From Microcella sp. (lineage in GTDB: Bacteria; Actinomycetota; Actinomycetes; Actinomycetales; Microbacteriaceae), in contig JAIWOM010000025.1 of NCBI GenBank assembly GCA_020216895.1, forward strand, positions 1 to 11,626: a stretch of 11,626 nt of DNA. Direction: 5' to 3'. Below, piece after piece: positions 1 to 5,226 of this stretch. The stretch's first letter is position 1, and every line of letters begins with the position of its first letter. The notes beneath the pieces are model-generated. The model was not told the DNA's origin, searched no databases, and worked only from the letters and a program-made list of their open reading frames with translations. A program made the translations under genes and the position numbers.

Positions 1-1
1 G

Positions 2-142
2 GTGGCCGCCTCGTCGCGACCCGGCGAGACAGTCTTCCGCGTCAGCCTGCCGCTAGCGCCCGCCGGGGCCGGCCCTTCCGCTGCCGACACCGCCCCGGGC
101 GGCCCTGCCGCCCCCGACACCTCGGTCGCGCCCAGCGCGTAG
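2..142 (+). CDS. C-terminal end of a probable sensor histidine kinase (5' partial)
   Basis: Only the last 46 codons lie in the window, ending at the TAG at 140-142. The reading frame gives VAASSRPGETVFRVSLPLAP followed by a tail of about 25 residues rich in Ala, Pro and Gly. The pattern of a small-residue strand, a PGE turn, then a hydrophobic F-R-V-x-L-P-L strand is the usual last beta strand of the HATPase_c (GHKL) domain of two-component sensor kinases, where it reads roughly 'S.PGEGTTFRVxLPL'. The catalytic H-box and N/G boxes would lie upstream, outside the window. The low-complexity tail after the fold is common in actinobacterial kinases. The stop codon is shared with the TAGGCT box proposed as the promoter of the next gene. 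An alternative is another GHKL ATPase. The call is inference from a short C-terminal signature. Confidence 0.6.
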   Translation: MAASSRPGETVFRVSLPLAPAGAGPSAADTAPGGPAAPDTSVAPSA

Positions 143-154
143 GCTCGCGGCATG
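140..154 (+). promoter_or_regulatory. Leaderless -10 element (TAGGCT) for the epimerase gene
   Basis: TAGGCT at 140-145 is followed by exactly 6 nt and then the ATG at 152. No purine-rich Shine-Dalgarno precedes the start. The box fits the actinobacterial TANNNT -10 element, and its distance would place transcription initiation on the A of the ATG. The first three bases of the box are also the stop codon of the upstream gene. The -35 region is weak (CCGACA at 114-119, spacing about 20). The same arrangement occurs at 7192 and 10561. Confidence 0.6.
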
Positions 155-1000
155 CGCATCGCCGTCACCGGGTCCTCCGGCAAGCTCGGGCAGGCCGTCG
201 TCGCCCACCTGGTCGAGACCGGCCACTCCGTGACCGGGCTCGACGCCGTCGGCGCCCCAGGTGAGGGCTTCGTGCGGGTCGACCTCACCGACACGGGCCA
301 GGTGCTGGATGCCCTCGCCGGCGTCGAGGAGCGCTACGACCGCCTCGACGCCGTCGTGCACCTCGCCGCGAGCCCGGCCCCGGGCATCCGCCCCGATACG
401 GCGCTGCTGCAGGACAACCTCGCGATGACGATCGCGGTGTTCCAGGCCGCCCGCCGCGCCGGCATCGCCCGCATCGTGCACGCCTCGAGCGAGACGCTGC
501 TCGGGCTGCCCCTCGATGAGGCTCCGCCTGCGGTGCCCATCGACGAGAGCCAGCCGGTGCGGCCCAACTTCATGTACGCGATCGGCAAGCACCTCGAGGA
601 GGAGCTCGGCCGGAAGCTCTGCCGACTCGACCCGAAGCTCTCGATCACGGGCCTGCGGTTCAGCAACGTCATGGCGCCTGAGGATTACGCCGCGTTCGAG
701 AGCTGGCAGCACGACGCGGCCGCGCGGCGCTGGAACCTCTGGGGTTACATCGACCGCCGCGATGGCGCCCACGCCGTCGAGCGTGCGCTCGCCGTGCGCG
801 GGCCCGGCTACGCGACGTACATCGTCGCCGCAGCCGACACCGTCATGCGGCGCGACTCGGCCGACCTGCTCGCCGAGCAGTTCCCGGGCGTCCCGGTCTC
901 GCGGCCGCTCGTCGGGCGCCAGACGCTGCTGTCGATCGACGCCGCACGGCGCGACCTCGGCTACGCGCCGCGGCACTCCTGGCTCGACGCCGTCGACTGA
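152..1000 (+). CDS. NAD(P)-dependent epimerase/dehydratase family protein (extended SDR)
   Basis: This 282-residue cytoplasmic protein has an extended short-chain dehydrogenase/reductase fold. The N-terminus MRIAVTGSSGKLG carries the TGxxGxxG dinucleotide-binding motif (residues 6-13). An acidic residue follows the second beta strand (GLD, about 30), and a conserved DLTD segment is near 44-47. The active site is visible as HASSE (110-114, catalytic Ser) and YAIGK (Tyr142, Lys146). 'LRFSNVM' after the active-site helix is the usual substrate-side segment. The length suits small NAD-dependent sugar-nucleotide epimerases, uronate dehydrogenases and related oxidoreductases; the substrate cannot be read from sequence. 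The start is the first ATG, which gives the Rossmann strand directly at the N-terminus, and it has no ribosome binding site, so the mRNA is probably leaderless. It stands alone between the kinase-like gene and the rplJ promoter. Confidence 0.85.
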   Translation: MRIAVTGSSGKLGQAVVAHLVETGHSVTGLDAVGAPGEGFVRVDLTDTGQVLDALAGVEERYDRLDAVVHLAASPAPGIRPDTALLQDNLAMTIAVFQAARRAGIARIVHASSETLLGLPLDEAPPAVPIDESQPVRPNFMYAIGKHLEEELGRKLCRLDPKLSITGLRFSNVMAPEDYAAFESWQHDAAARRWNLWGYIDRRDGAHAVERALAVRGPGYATYIVAAADTVMRRDSADLLAEQFPGVPVSRPLVGRQTLLSIDAARRDLGYAPRHSWLDAVD

Positions 1001-1004
1001 GCAG

Positions 1005-1038
1005 ACGGCCGACCGGTCCGGTCGGGCGGCGCCGTTTT
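1005..1038 (+). terminator. Candidate rho-independent terminator after the epimerase gene
   Basis: CCGACC (1009-1014) pairs with GGTCGG (1020-1025) around a 5-nt loop. The flanking ACGGC (1005-1009) can pair with GCCGT (1031-1035), and TTTT (1035-1038) follows. The hairpin begins 5 nt after the TGA. It abuts the -35 of the rplJ promoter, so it could insulate the ribosomal operon from upstream transcription. The internal GGCGGC bulge makes it imperfect. Confidence 0.45.
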
Positions 1039-1066
1039 GGTCGCCGGGCGCGGCGTGCCGTATGCT
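1037..1066 (+). promoter_or_regulatory. Predicted rplJL promoter
   Basis: A -35-like TTGGTC (1037-1042) and a -10-like TATGCT (1061-1066) are separated by 18 bp. Transcription would begin at about 1073, just where the conserved L10 leader sequence starts, and that agreement supports the call. No other good hexamer pair is visible between the epimerase stop and rplJ. Confidence 0.6.
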
Positions 1067-1072
1067 GGCCTC

Positions 1073-1212
1073 TTGCCGTAGACCGCTGGTCATCGGAGCG
1101 CCTGCTCGCAGGGGCGCCGATCGAAGGCTCGTGCACTCCCTCACGGGAGGGGCGACGACCCGCGCAGGTGTGTGAACTGACATCGGGCATCCGTGATCTG
1201 AATCGGATGCTC
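1073..1212 (+). promoter_or_regulatory. Ribosomal protein L10 leader (rplJ leader RNA)
   Basis: The untranslated stretch before rplJ starts with TTGCCGTAGACCGCTGGTCA (1073-1092) and contains CCGCGCAGGTGTGTGAAC (about 1160-1177). These resemble the conserved blocks of the actinobacterial L10 leader, which binds L10 or the L10-(L7/L12) complex for autogenous control of rplJL. Visible helices include a GCGCC...GGCGC arm near 1099-1118, CTCCC/GGGAG (about 1136-1148) and GCATCCG/CGGATGC (1187-1193 with 1204-1210, 10-nt loop). Recognition is from motif memory; a covariance search for the Rfam L10_leader family would settle it and its exact ends. Confidence 0.75.
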
Positions 1213-1215
1213 GCC

Positions 1216-1244
1216 GAAGGCTCGTGCGCATGCGCCGGGCCTTC
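1216..1244 (+). promoter_or_regulatory. Hairpin in the rplJ 5' UTR (possible attenuator)
   Basis: GAAGGCTCG (1216-1224) pairs with CGGGCCTTC (1236-1244) with one G-U pair. The inner GCG/CGC extends the stem around a CATG loop. Only TCTCCC follows, so it is not a classic terminator. It lies between the L10-binding leader and the rplJ ribosome binding site, and could be an attenuator or an mRNA-stability element. Confidence 0.45.
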
Positions 1245-1316
1245 TCCCATGTGCGCTCCGGGTGGCACTGCGTAAAGCGGTCGCGGCAGAACTCGAATTC
1301 CAACCAGAGGAGCACC

Positions 1317-1835
1317 ATGGCGAACAAGGAAGCATCGGTCGCCGAGCTGAAGGAGTTGTTCTCCAGCTCGACTGCCGTCCTGCTCACCGAGTACCGCGGT
1401 CTCACGGTGGCGCAGCTGAAGCAGCTGCGCACGAACCTCCGTGCTGACGCGTCGTACGCCGTGGTGAAGAACACGCTCACCAAGATCGCGGCCCGCGAGG
1501 CCGGCATCGACTCGCTCGATGACATGCTCGCTGGTCCGTCGGCTCTGGCCTTCGTCCACGGTGACCCCGTGACCGTGGCCAAGGCCCTGCGTGACTTCGC
1601 CAAGGCGAACCCCAACCTGGTGGTGAAGGGCGGTTACTTCGACGGTAACGCGCTCTCGGCCGCCGATGTCATGAAGCTCGCCGAGCTCGAGAGCCGTGAG
1701 GTGGTGCTGGCCAAGCTGGCCGGTGCCGTCAAGGCCTCGCTCTTCGGTGCCGCCTACATGTTCAACGCGCCCCTCGCGCAGGCCGCTCGTGCGGTCGACG
1801 CGCTGCGGCAGAAGCAGGAGTCCGGCAACGCCTAG
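1317..1835 (+). CDS. rplJ: 50S ribosomal protein L10
   Basis: L10 (172 residues) anchors the L7/L12 dimers to 23S rRNA to form the ribosomal stalk that recruits translation factors. The sequence begins [20 protein letters not shown], continues through the L10 core [15 protein letters not shown], and has the conserved [11 protein letters not shown] segment near residues 50-60 and the AGPSALAF strand. The C-terminal helix that binds L7/L12 dimers (about 135-165, rich in Ala and Leu) is intact. The reading frame is open upstream to about 1224, but that extension lies in the leader RNA. The ATG at 1317 follows AGAGGAG (1306-1312) and gives the normal N-terminus. It is followed after 52 bp by rplL. 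Expression is expected to be feedback-controlled by L10 through the upstream leader. A 16-bp palindrome spans the stop codon. Confidence 0.97.
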   Translation: MANKEASVAELKELFSSSTAVLLTEYRGLTVAQLKQLRTNLRADASYAVVKNTLTKIAAREAGIDSLDDMLAGPSALAFVHGDPVTVAKALRDFAKANPNLVVKGGYFDGNALSAADVMKLAELESREVVLAKLAGAVKASLFGAAYMFNAPLAQAARAVDALRQKQESGNA

Positions 1836-1841
1836 GCGTTG
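1826..1841. repeat. 16-bp perfect palindrome across the rplJ stop codon
   Basis: CAACGCCTAGGCGTTG is its own reverse complement and contains the rplJ TAG. In RNA it would form a 6-bp stem with a CUAG loop between rplJ and rplL. There is no T-run, so it is not a strong terminator. An mRNA processing or stability role is possible but unproven. Confidence 0.6.
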
Positions 1842-1887
1842 ACCGGTCGACGACACACCACACCAACCCCGCTACAAAGGAGAAATC

Positions 1888-2277
1888 ATGGCCAAGCTCA
1901 CCACTGACGAGCTCATCGAGGCGTTCAAGGAGCTCTCGCTCATCGAGCTCAGCGAGTTCGTGAAGAAGTTCGAGGAGGTCTTCGAGGTCACCGCCGCTGC
2001 GCCGGTCGCCGTCGCGGCCGCCCCCGCCGCCGGTGGCGGCGCTGCCGCCGAGGAGGTCGAGGAGAAGTCGTCGTTCGACGTCGTGCTCGAGGCCGCCGGC
2101 GACAAGAAGATCCAGGTCATCAAGGAGGTCCGCGCGCTCACGAGCCTCGGCCTCGGCGAGGCCAAGGCCCTGGTCGACGGCGCCCCCGGCGTGGTGCTCG
2201 AGGGTGTCAACAAGGAGACCGCCGACAAGGCCAAGGCTCAGCTCGAGGAGGCCGGCGCCACGGTGGTGCTCAAGTAG
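1888..2277 (+). CDS. rplL: 50S ribosomal protein L7/L12
   Basis: L7/L12 (129 residues) is the multicopy flexible stalk protein that contacts translation GTPases. The N-terminal dimerisation domain is residues 1-33 ([20 protein letters not shown]...). An Ala/Gly/Pro-rich hinge covers about 36-56, and the globular C-terminal domain runs from about 60 to 129 with [20 protein letters not shown] and the factor-binding helix [16 protein letters not shown]. Length and layout are normal. The start ATG follows a strong AAAGGAGA (1876-1883) with 4-nt spacing. This is stronger than the rplJ site, which fits the need for several L7/L12 per L10. It is the last gene of the operon: a GC-rich hairpin follows, and rpoB does not. 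Confidence 0.97.
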   Translation: MAKLTTDELIEAFKELSLIELSEFVKKFEEVFEVTAAAPVAVAAAPAAGGGAAAEEVEEKSSFDVVLEAAGDKKIQVIKEVRALTSLGLGEAKALVDGAPGVVLEGVNKETADKAKAQLEEAGATVVLK

Positions 2278-2312
2278 TCACCGGCCTCCCGGCCAGCGTC
2301 TGCTGAACCGCG

Positions 2313-2347
2313 CGAGCCCCGCCCGTCTGATGACGGGGCGGGGCTCG
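2313..2347. terminator. GC-rich hairpin between rplL and the convergent lacI-type gene
   Basis: CGAGCCCCGCC (2313-2323) pairs perfectly with GGCGGGGCTCG (2337-2347), an 11-bp stem; CGTC/GACG inside can pair further. Only a short TTC follows. The stem lies between the ends of two convergent genes, so it could stop transcription from both sides. Actinobacterial terminators often lack a U-tract. Confidence 0.7.
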
Positions 2348-2366
2348 TTCGCGTTGCGGGCGGTGT

Positions 2367-3389
2367 TCAGGCGGTCGGCACGCGGCGCGCGGCCGTGCTC
2401 GTGCGCACCGTCAGCGCCGTCGGCAGCAGCAGGTGCTCGTCCGGCGGCGCGGCGTCGGCGTGCTCGAGCTGGCTCAGCAGCAGCTCGACGGCGCGGGCGC
2501 CCTGGGTCTCGGGATGCTGCGCCAAGGTCGTGAGCCCGAACATCTCGGCCAGCGGGTGGCCGTCGACACCGATGATCGACAGCTCGCTGGGGATCCCGAT
2601 GCCGAGCTGACGGGCCGCCACGCTGATGCCGATGGCGATCTCGTCGCAGCCGGCGAAGATCGCGGTGGGCCGGGTCCGAGGGTCCCCGAGCACCGAGAGG
2701 CCGACGGCGTAGCCGCCCTCGATCGAGAAGTCGGCCTGCCGGAAGTCGTCGTCGACCGTGACGCCCGCGTCGCGCAGCGCCTGGGTGAAGCCGGTGTACC
2801 GCTGCGCGTGCACCCGGAAGTCCATCTGCTCGTTCTGGTCGCCGCCGACGTGCATGATGCGCCGGTGGCCGAGGCTGAGCAGGTGCTCCGTCGCGAGCCG
2901 GGCGGCCTCGACGTCGTCGATCGACAGCGACGGGATGCCGTCGATGCGTCCGCCGATACCGACCAGCGGCTTGCCCAGCGCCTGAAGCATCTGGATCTCG
3001 TGCGGGCTGAGGTCGATCGCGACGGAGATCACGGCGTCGACGCGCTTGCGCACGAGGAAGTAGTCGAATACGCGGCGGCGCAGGTCGCTATCGGTGCTGA
3101 GCCGGTAGAGAGTCAGGTCGTAGCCGGCGCGGATCAGCGCGGCTTCGATGCCCTCGAGCACCTCGGCGAAGTACCAGCGGTTGATGTACGGGATCACGAC
3201 GGCGACGTTGCGGGTGCGCCCGGTCACGAGGCTCGCGGCGGTCGAGGAGACCACGTAGCCGAGTTCGGCAGCGGCATCCTCGACGCGGCGCCGCGTCTCG
3301 TCCGAGACGTAGCCGCGGCCGCTGAGCGCGCGCGAGGCCGTCGACTTCGACACGCCCGCCTTGCGGGCGACGTCGGCGAGGATGCTCAT
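2367..3389 (-). CDS. LacI family transcriptional regulator, probable repressor of the adjacent sugar-uptake operon
   Basis: This is a 340-residue DNA-binding repressor. The N-terminus MSILADVARKAGVSKSTASR is a canonical LacI helix-turn-helix (about residues 3-22). It is followed by the third helix VSDETRRRVEDAAAELGYV and the hinge region near 50-58. Residues about 60-335 form the periplasmic-binding-protein-like effector and dimerisation domain (NVAVVIPYINRWYF..., later FAGCDEIAIG and LSIIGVDGHPLAE). It is divergent from aglEFG, the same arrangement as aglR beside aglE in Sinorhizobium meliloti, so it probably responds to an alpha-glucoside or a product of it. The start ATG at 3389 has CGGAGG upstream on the minus strand at a spacing of 9 nt. 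Operator-like palindromes in the 373-bp shared upstream region, one near its own -35, suggest repression of the operon and possible autoregulation. The ligand is inferred from context only. Confidence 0.9.
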   Translation of the reverse strand: MSILADVARKAGVSKSTASRALSGRGYVSDETRRRVEDAAAELGYVVSSTAASLVTGRTRNVAVVIPYINRWYFAEVLEGIEAALIRAGYDLTLYRLSTDSDLRRRVFDYFLVRKRVDAVISVAIDLSPHEIQMLQALGKPLVGIGGRIDGIPSLSIDDVEAARLATEHLLSLGHRRIMHVGGDQNEQMDFRVHAQRYTGFTQALRDAGVTVDDDFRQADFSIEGGYAVGLSVLGDPRTRPTAIFAGCDEIAIGISVAARQLGIGIPSELSIIGVDGHPLAEMFGLTTLAQHPETQGARAVELLLSQLEHADAAPPDEHLLLPTALTVRTSTAARRVPTA

Positions 3390-3476
3390 GGCCCGGGCCC
3401 TCCGTTGGACGAGTCGTGACAGTGCGCGACCGTGCGACCCCGTGGTGGTGCGGGTCGCCGGGTCGGCCGTCGGGCC

Positions 3477-3505
3477 AGTTTATCCGGAAAGGGCCGGTTG
3501 TGGAA
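3477..3505 (-). promoter_or_regulatory. Weak candidate promoter of the lacI-type regulator
   Basis: Read on the minus strand, TTCCAC (3505-3500) and TAAACT (3482-3477) are spaced by 17 bp. The -10 is fair and the -35 poor. The -35 overlaps the operator-like TGGAACCGATGCCA (3501-3514), which would allow autoregulation. About 87 nt of leader would precede the ATG. Confidence 0.3.
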
Positions 3506-3514
3506 CCGATGCCA
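3501..3514. promoter_or_regulatory. Operator-like site 1 (degenerate LacI-type palindrome)
   Basis: TGGAACCGATGCCA has a central CG and matching TGG/CCA ends; 5 of its 7 base pairs are symmetric. The left half TGGAACC is the same as in the better site at 3646-3659. It lies near the regulator's own candidate promoter. Confidence 0.4.
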
Positions 3515-3517
3515 TGT

Positions 3518-3529
3518 GAGACCGGTTTC
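3518..3529. promoter_or_regulatory. Operator-like site 2 (GAGACCGGTTTC)
   Basis: This is a near-perfect palindrome around ACCGGT with 5 of 6 pairs symmetric. It shares ACCGGTT with the site at 3647-3658 and is centred 129 bp upstream of it. The central CG and purine-rich outer half fit LacI-family operators in general. Confidence 0.5.
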
Positions 3530-3572
3530 CTGCGGTGATCGCCCCCGCCTGTTCCCTGGATGCTCGAGGGGA

Positions 3573-3587
3573 GTTCCGCAACGGAAC
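3573..3587. promoter_or_regulatory. Inverted repeat GTTCCG-CAA-CGGAAC
   Basis: The repeat has perfect 6-bp arms separated by 3 nt, just upstream of the candidate aglE promoter. The arms reuse the GGAAC/GTTCC half-site found in the other operator-like sites, but with a different spacing. It could be a second regulator's site or an extra weak operator. Confidence 0.4.
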
Positions 3588-3610
3588 GGTAACGGCTTGC
3601 CGATCCTGGG

Positions 3611-3639
3611 TTGCGAAGGACGAATTCGTCACATACGGT
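3611..3639 (+). promoter_or_regulatory. Candidate aglE promoter
   Basis: TTGCGA (3611-3616) and TACGGT (3634-3639) are spaced by 17 bp and predict a start near 3646-3648. The perfect operator-like palindrome at 3647-3658 would then sit on the start site, a classic repressor position. The hexamers are only moderate. The mRNA would have a leader of about 115 nt. Confidence 0.4.
3619..3630. repeat. Perfect 12-bp palindrome GACGAATTCGTC in the aglE promoter spacer
   Basis: This fully symmetric AT-centred palindrome lies between the proposed -35 and -10. Its sequence differs from the ACCGGT-type sites, so it may be bound by a different factor, or it may be chance. Confidence 0.4.
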
Positions 3640-3646
3640 GACCTCT

Positions 3647-3658
3647 GGAACCGGTTCC
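3647..3658. promoter_or_regulatory. Operator-like site 3 (GGAACCGGTTCC, perfect palindrome)
   Basis: This perfect 12-bp palindrome is centred on CG, as LacI-family operators are. With flanks it reads TGGAACCGGTTCCC. It overlaps the predicted transcription start of the aglEFG operon and is about 105 bp before the aglE ATG. It is the best candidate binding site for the divergent LacI-type protein. Confidence 0.6.
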
Positions 3659-3762
3659 CGATGACGCGCCCCACGGGTGGTCTGCAGGCCGATTCCACCT
3701 CTTGCACCACCACACACTGCGCGTCGATCGGCGCGCTGACCGACCTCAACGAGGAGGAAACA

Positions 3763-5112
3763 ATGAGTTCCACTCTCCGACGCAGGCTGATCGCGCCTGC
3801 TGCGGCCCTGGGAGCCCTGAGCCTCGTGCTCGCGGGCTGCGCGGCCGAGACCGACCCGGGCGCCGGCGGCGACGTCGACTGCTCGGCCTACGAGGCCTAC
3901 GGCACCTTCGAGGGCGAGAGCGTCGAGCTGTACGCGACGATCATCGACACCGAGGCTGACGCGCTCGTCGAGAGCATGGCCGACTTCGAGGCCTGCACGG
4001 GCATCACGGTCGAGTACAACGGCACGCAGGAGGCGGAGACGCAGATCAACGTGCGTGCCGCTGCCGGTGACGCCCCCGACCTGATGATCATCCCGCAGCC
4101 CGGTCTGCTGCAGCGCCTCATCGCCGACGGCTACGTCGTGCCCGCGCCCGCCGCGGTCGAGGCCAACGTGGACGAGTTCTGGAGCGAGTCGTGGAAGGGC
4201 TACGGCACCGTCGACGGCACCTTCTACGCCGCGCCGCTGCTCGCCAGCGTCAAGGGCTACATCTGGTACTCGCCGGCCGACTTCGAGGAGAACGGCTACG
4301 AGATCCCGACGACCTACCAGGGCCTGCTCGACCTCACCGAGCAGATGACCGAGCGCAACGACGGCCCGTACCGTCCGTGGTGCGTCGGCTTCGGCTCGGG
4401 TGACGCGACCGGCTGGGTCGGCACCGACTGGGTCGAGGACCTCGTGCTCCGCAACTCGGGCCCGGAGGCCTACGACGCGTGGGTCGCTGGCGAGCTGAAG
4501 TTCGACTCGCCCGAGATCACCGAGGCGTTCGACCTCGTTGGCGAGGTCCTCCTCAACGACCAGTTCGTCAACGGCGGCTTCGGTGGCGTGCAGTCGATCG
4601 TGACCACCACCTTCCAGGATGGCGGCCTCTCGATCCTCGACGGCACCTGCTCGCTGCACCACCAGGCGTCGTTCTACGAGGCGCAGTGGGGCGAGGGCGT
4701 GACGGTTGCTCCCGACGGCGACGTCTGGGCCTTCCTGACCCCGCCGATCGCTGAGGGCGACCCCTCGGCCGTCACCGGTGGTGGCGAGTTCGTGGCCGCG
4801 TTCAACGACAACGAGGCGACCGCCGCTCTGCAGGCCTACCTGTCGAGCGACACCTTCGCCAACGAGCGCGTCTCGCGCGGCGGCGTCATCTCGGCGAACA
4901 AGGGTCTCGACCCGTCGCTCGCCGGCTCGGAGCTCGGTCGCCAGTCGATCGAGATCCTGCAGGGGGAGGACACCATCTTCCGCTTCGACGCCTCCGACCT
5001 CATGCCCGCCGCCGTCGGCACCAGCTCGTTCTGGACCGGCATGGTCGACTGGGTGAACGGCACGCCGACCGCGGAGGTCCTCCGCTCCATCGACGCGACG
5101 TTCCCGCAGTAA
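3763..5112 (+). CDS. aglE: Alpha-glucoside ABC transporter, substrate-binding lipoprotein (AglE-like)
   Basis: This 449-residue extracellular lipoprotein captures the sugar and delivers it to the AglF/AglG permease. The signal peptide has RRR (6-8), a hydrophobic stretch and the lipobox LAGC with the lipidated Cys26. The mature part is a family 1 type binding protein. Segments I recognise from Sinorhizobium AglE are PQPGL (111-115), WYSPADFEENGYEIP, PWCVGFGSGDATGW (from 205), TDWVEDLVLR, LHHQASF (298-304), FRFDASDLMP (406-415) and FWTGMVDWV near the end. Length is close to the roughly 455 residues of that family. The frame is open upstream (including an in-frame ATG at 3661), but the ATG at 3763 has a strong GAGGAGG (3751-3757) and puts the signal peptide at the N-terminus. 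A perfect hairpin after the gene may raise its level relative to the permeases. Substrate is inferred by resemblance: sucrose, maltose, trehalose or related alpha-glucosides. Confidence 0.85.
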   Translation: MSSTLRRRLIAPAAALGALSLVLAGCAAETDPGAGGDVDCSAYEAYGTFEGESVELYATIIDTEADALVESMADFEACTGITVEYNGTQEAETQINVRAAAGDAPDLMIIPQPGLLQRLIADGYVVPAPAAVEANVDEFWSESWKGYGTVDGTFYAAPLLASVKGYIWYSPADFEENGYEIPTTYQGLLDLTEQMTERNDGPYRPWCVGFGSGDATGWVGTDWVEDLVLRNSGPEAYDAWVAGELKFDSPEITEAFDLVGEVLLNDQFVNGGFGGVQSIVTTTFQDGGLSILDGTCSLHHQASFYEAQWGEGVTVAPDGDVWAFLTPPIAEGDPSAVTGGGEFVAAFNDNEATAALQAYLSSDTFANERVSRGGVISANKGLDPSLAGSELGRQSIEILQGEDTIFRFDASDLMPAAVGTSSFWTGMVDWVNGTPTAEVLRSIDATFPQ

Positions 5113-5140
5113 CCCTCAGCGCGAGCTGAACAACTGATGG

Positions 5141-5175
5141 CCGGCCCATCGGACGAACCTTGTCCGATGGGCCGG
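5141..5175 (+). terminator. Intercistronic hairpin between aglE and aglF
   Basis: CCGGCCCATCGGAC (5141-5154) and GTCCGATGGGCCGG (5162-5175) form a perfect 14-bp stem with a 7-nt loop GAACCTT. No T-run follows and the permease gene starts 51 nt later. It is therefore more likely a partial terminator or 3' stabiliser that lets the binding protein be made in excess than a full stop. Confidence 0.6.
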
Positions 5176-5226
5176 TCTGTCAGGTAGCGTGAAAGTCCAC
5201 CCAAACCAATGGAGGTTTGATCCGGT

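Noticed and set aside
1224..1316. N-terminal extension of L10 by 31 residues.
   Set aside because: It lies in structured leader RNA and does not match L10. The ATG at 1317 with AGAGGAG gives the standard N-terminus.
53..1615. A 520-codon open frame on the minus strand across the epimerase gene and the rplJ leader.
   Set aside because: It covers real genes on the other strand, has no recognisable domain and is rich in Arg, Val, Gly and Asp, as antisense frames in GC-rich DNA are. It would also cross the rplJ promoter and leader.
3560..3592. A 10-codon reading frame (ATG to TAA) upstream of aglE as a possible leader peptide.
   Set aside because: It lies upstream of the predicted aglE transcription start, has no clear ribosome binding site, and its length is unremarkable.
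3535..3762. Longer N-terminus for AglE, including an in-frame ATG at 3661.
   Set aside because: It would bury the lipoprotein signal peptide and lipobox inside the protein, has no ribosome binding site, and would start next to the operator. The strong GAGGAGG before 3763 decides the start.
3088..4662. A 524-codon minus-strand frame over the lacI-aglE region.
   Set aside because: Its last part is the regulator gene in a shifted frame and the rest is antisense to aglE. It crosses the whole divergent regulatory region, and both real genes there have clear family motifs.
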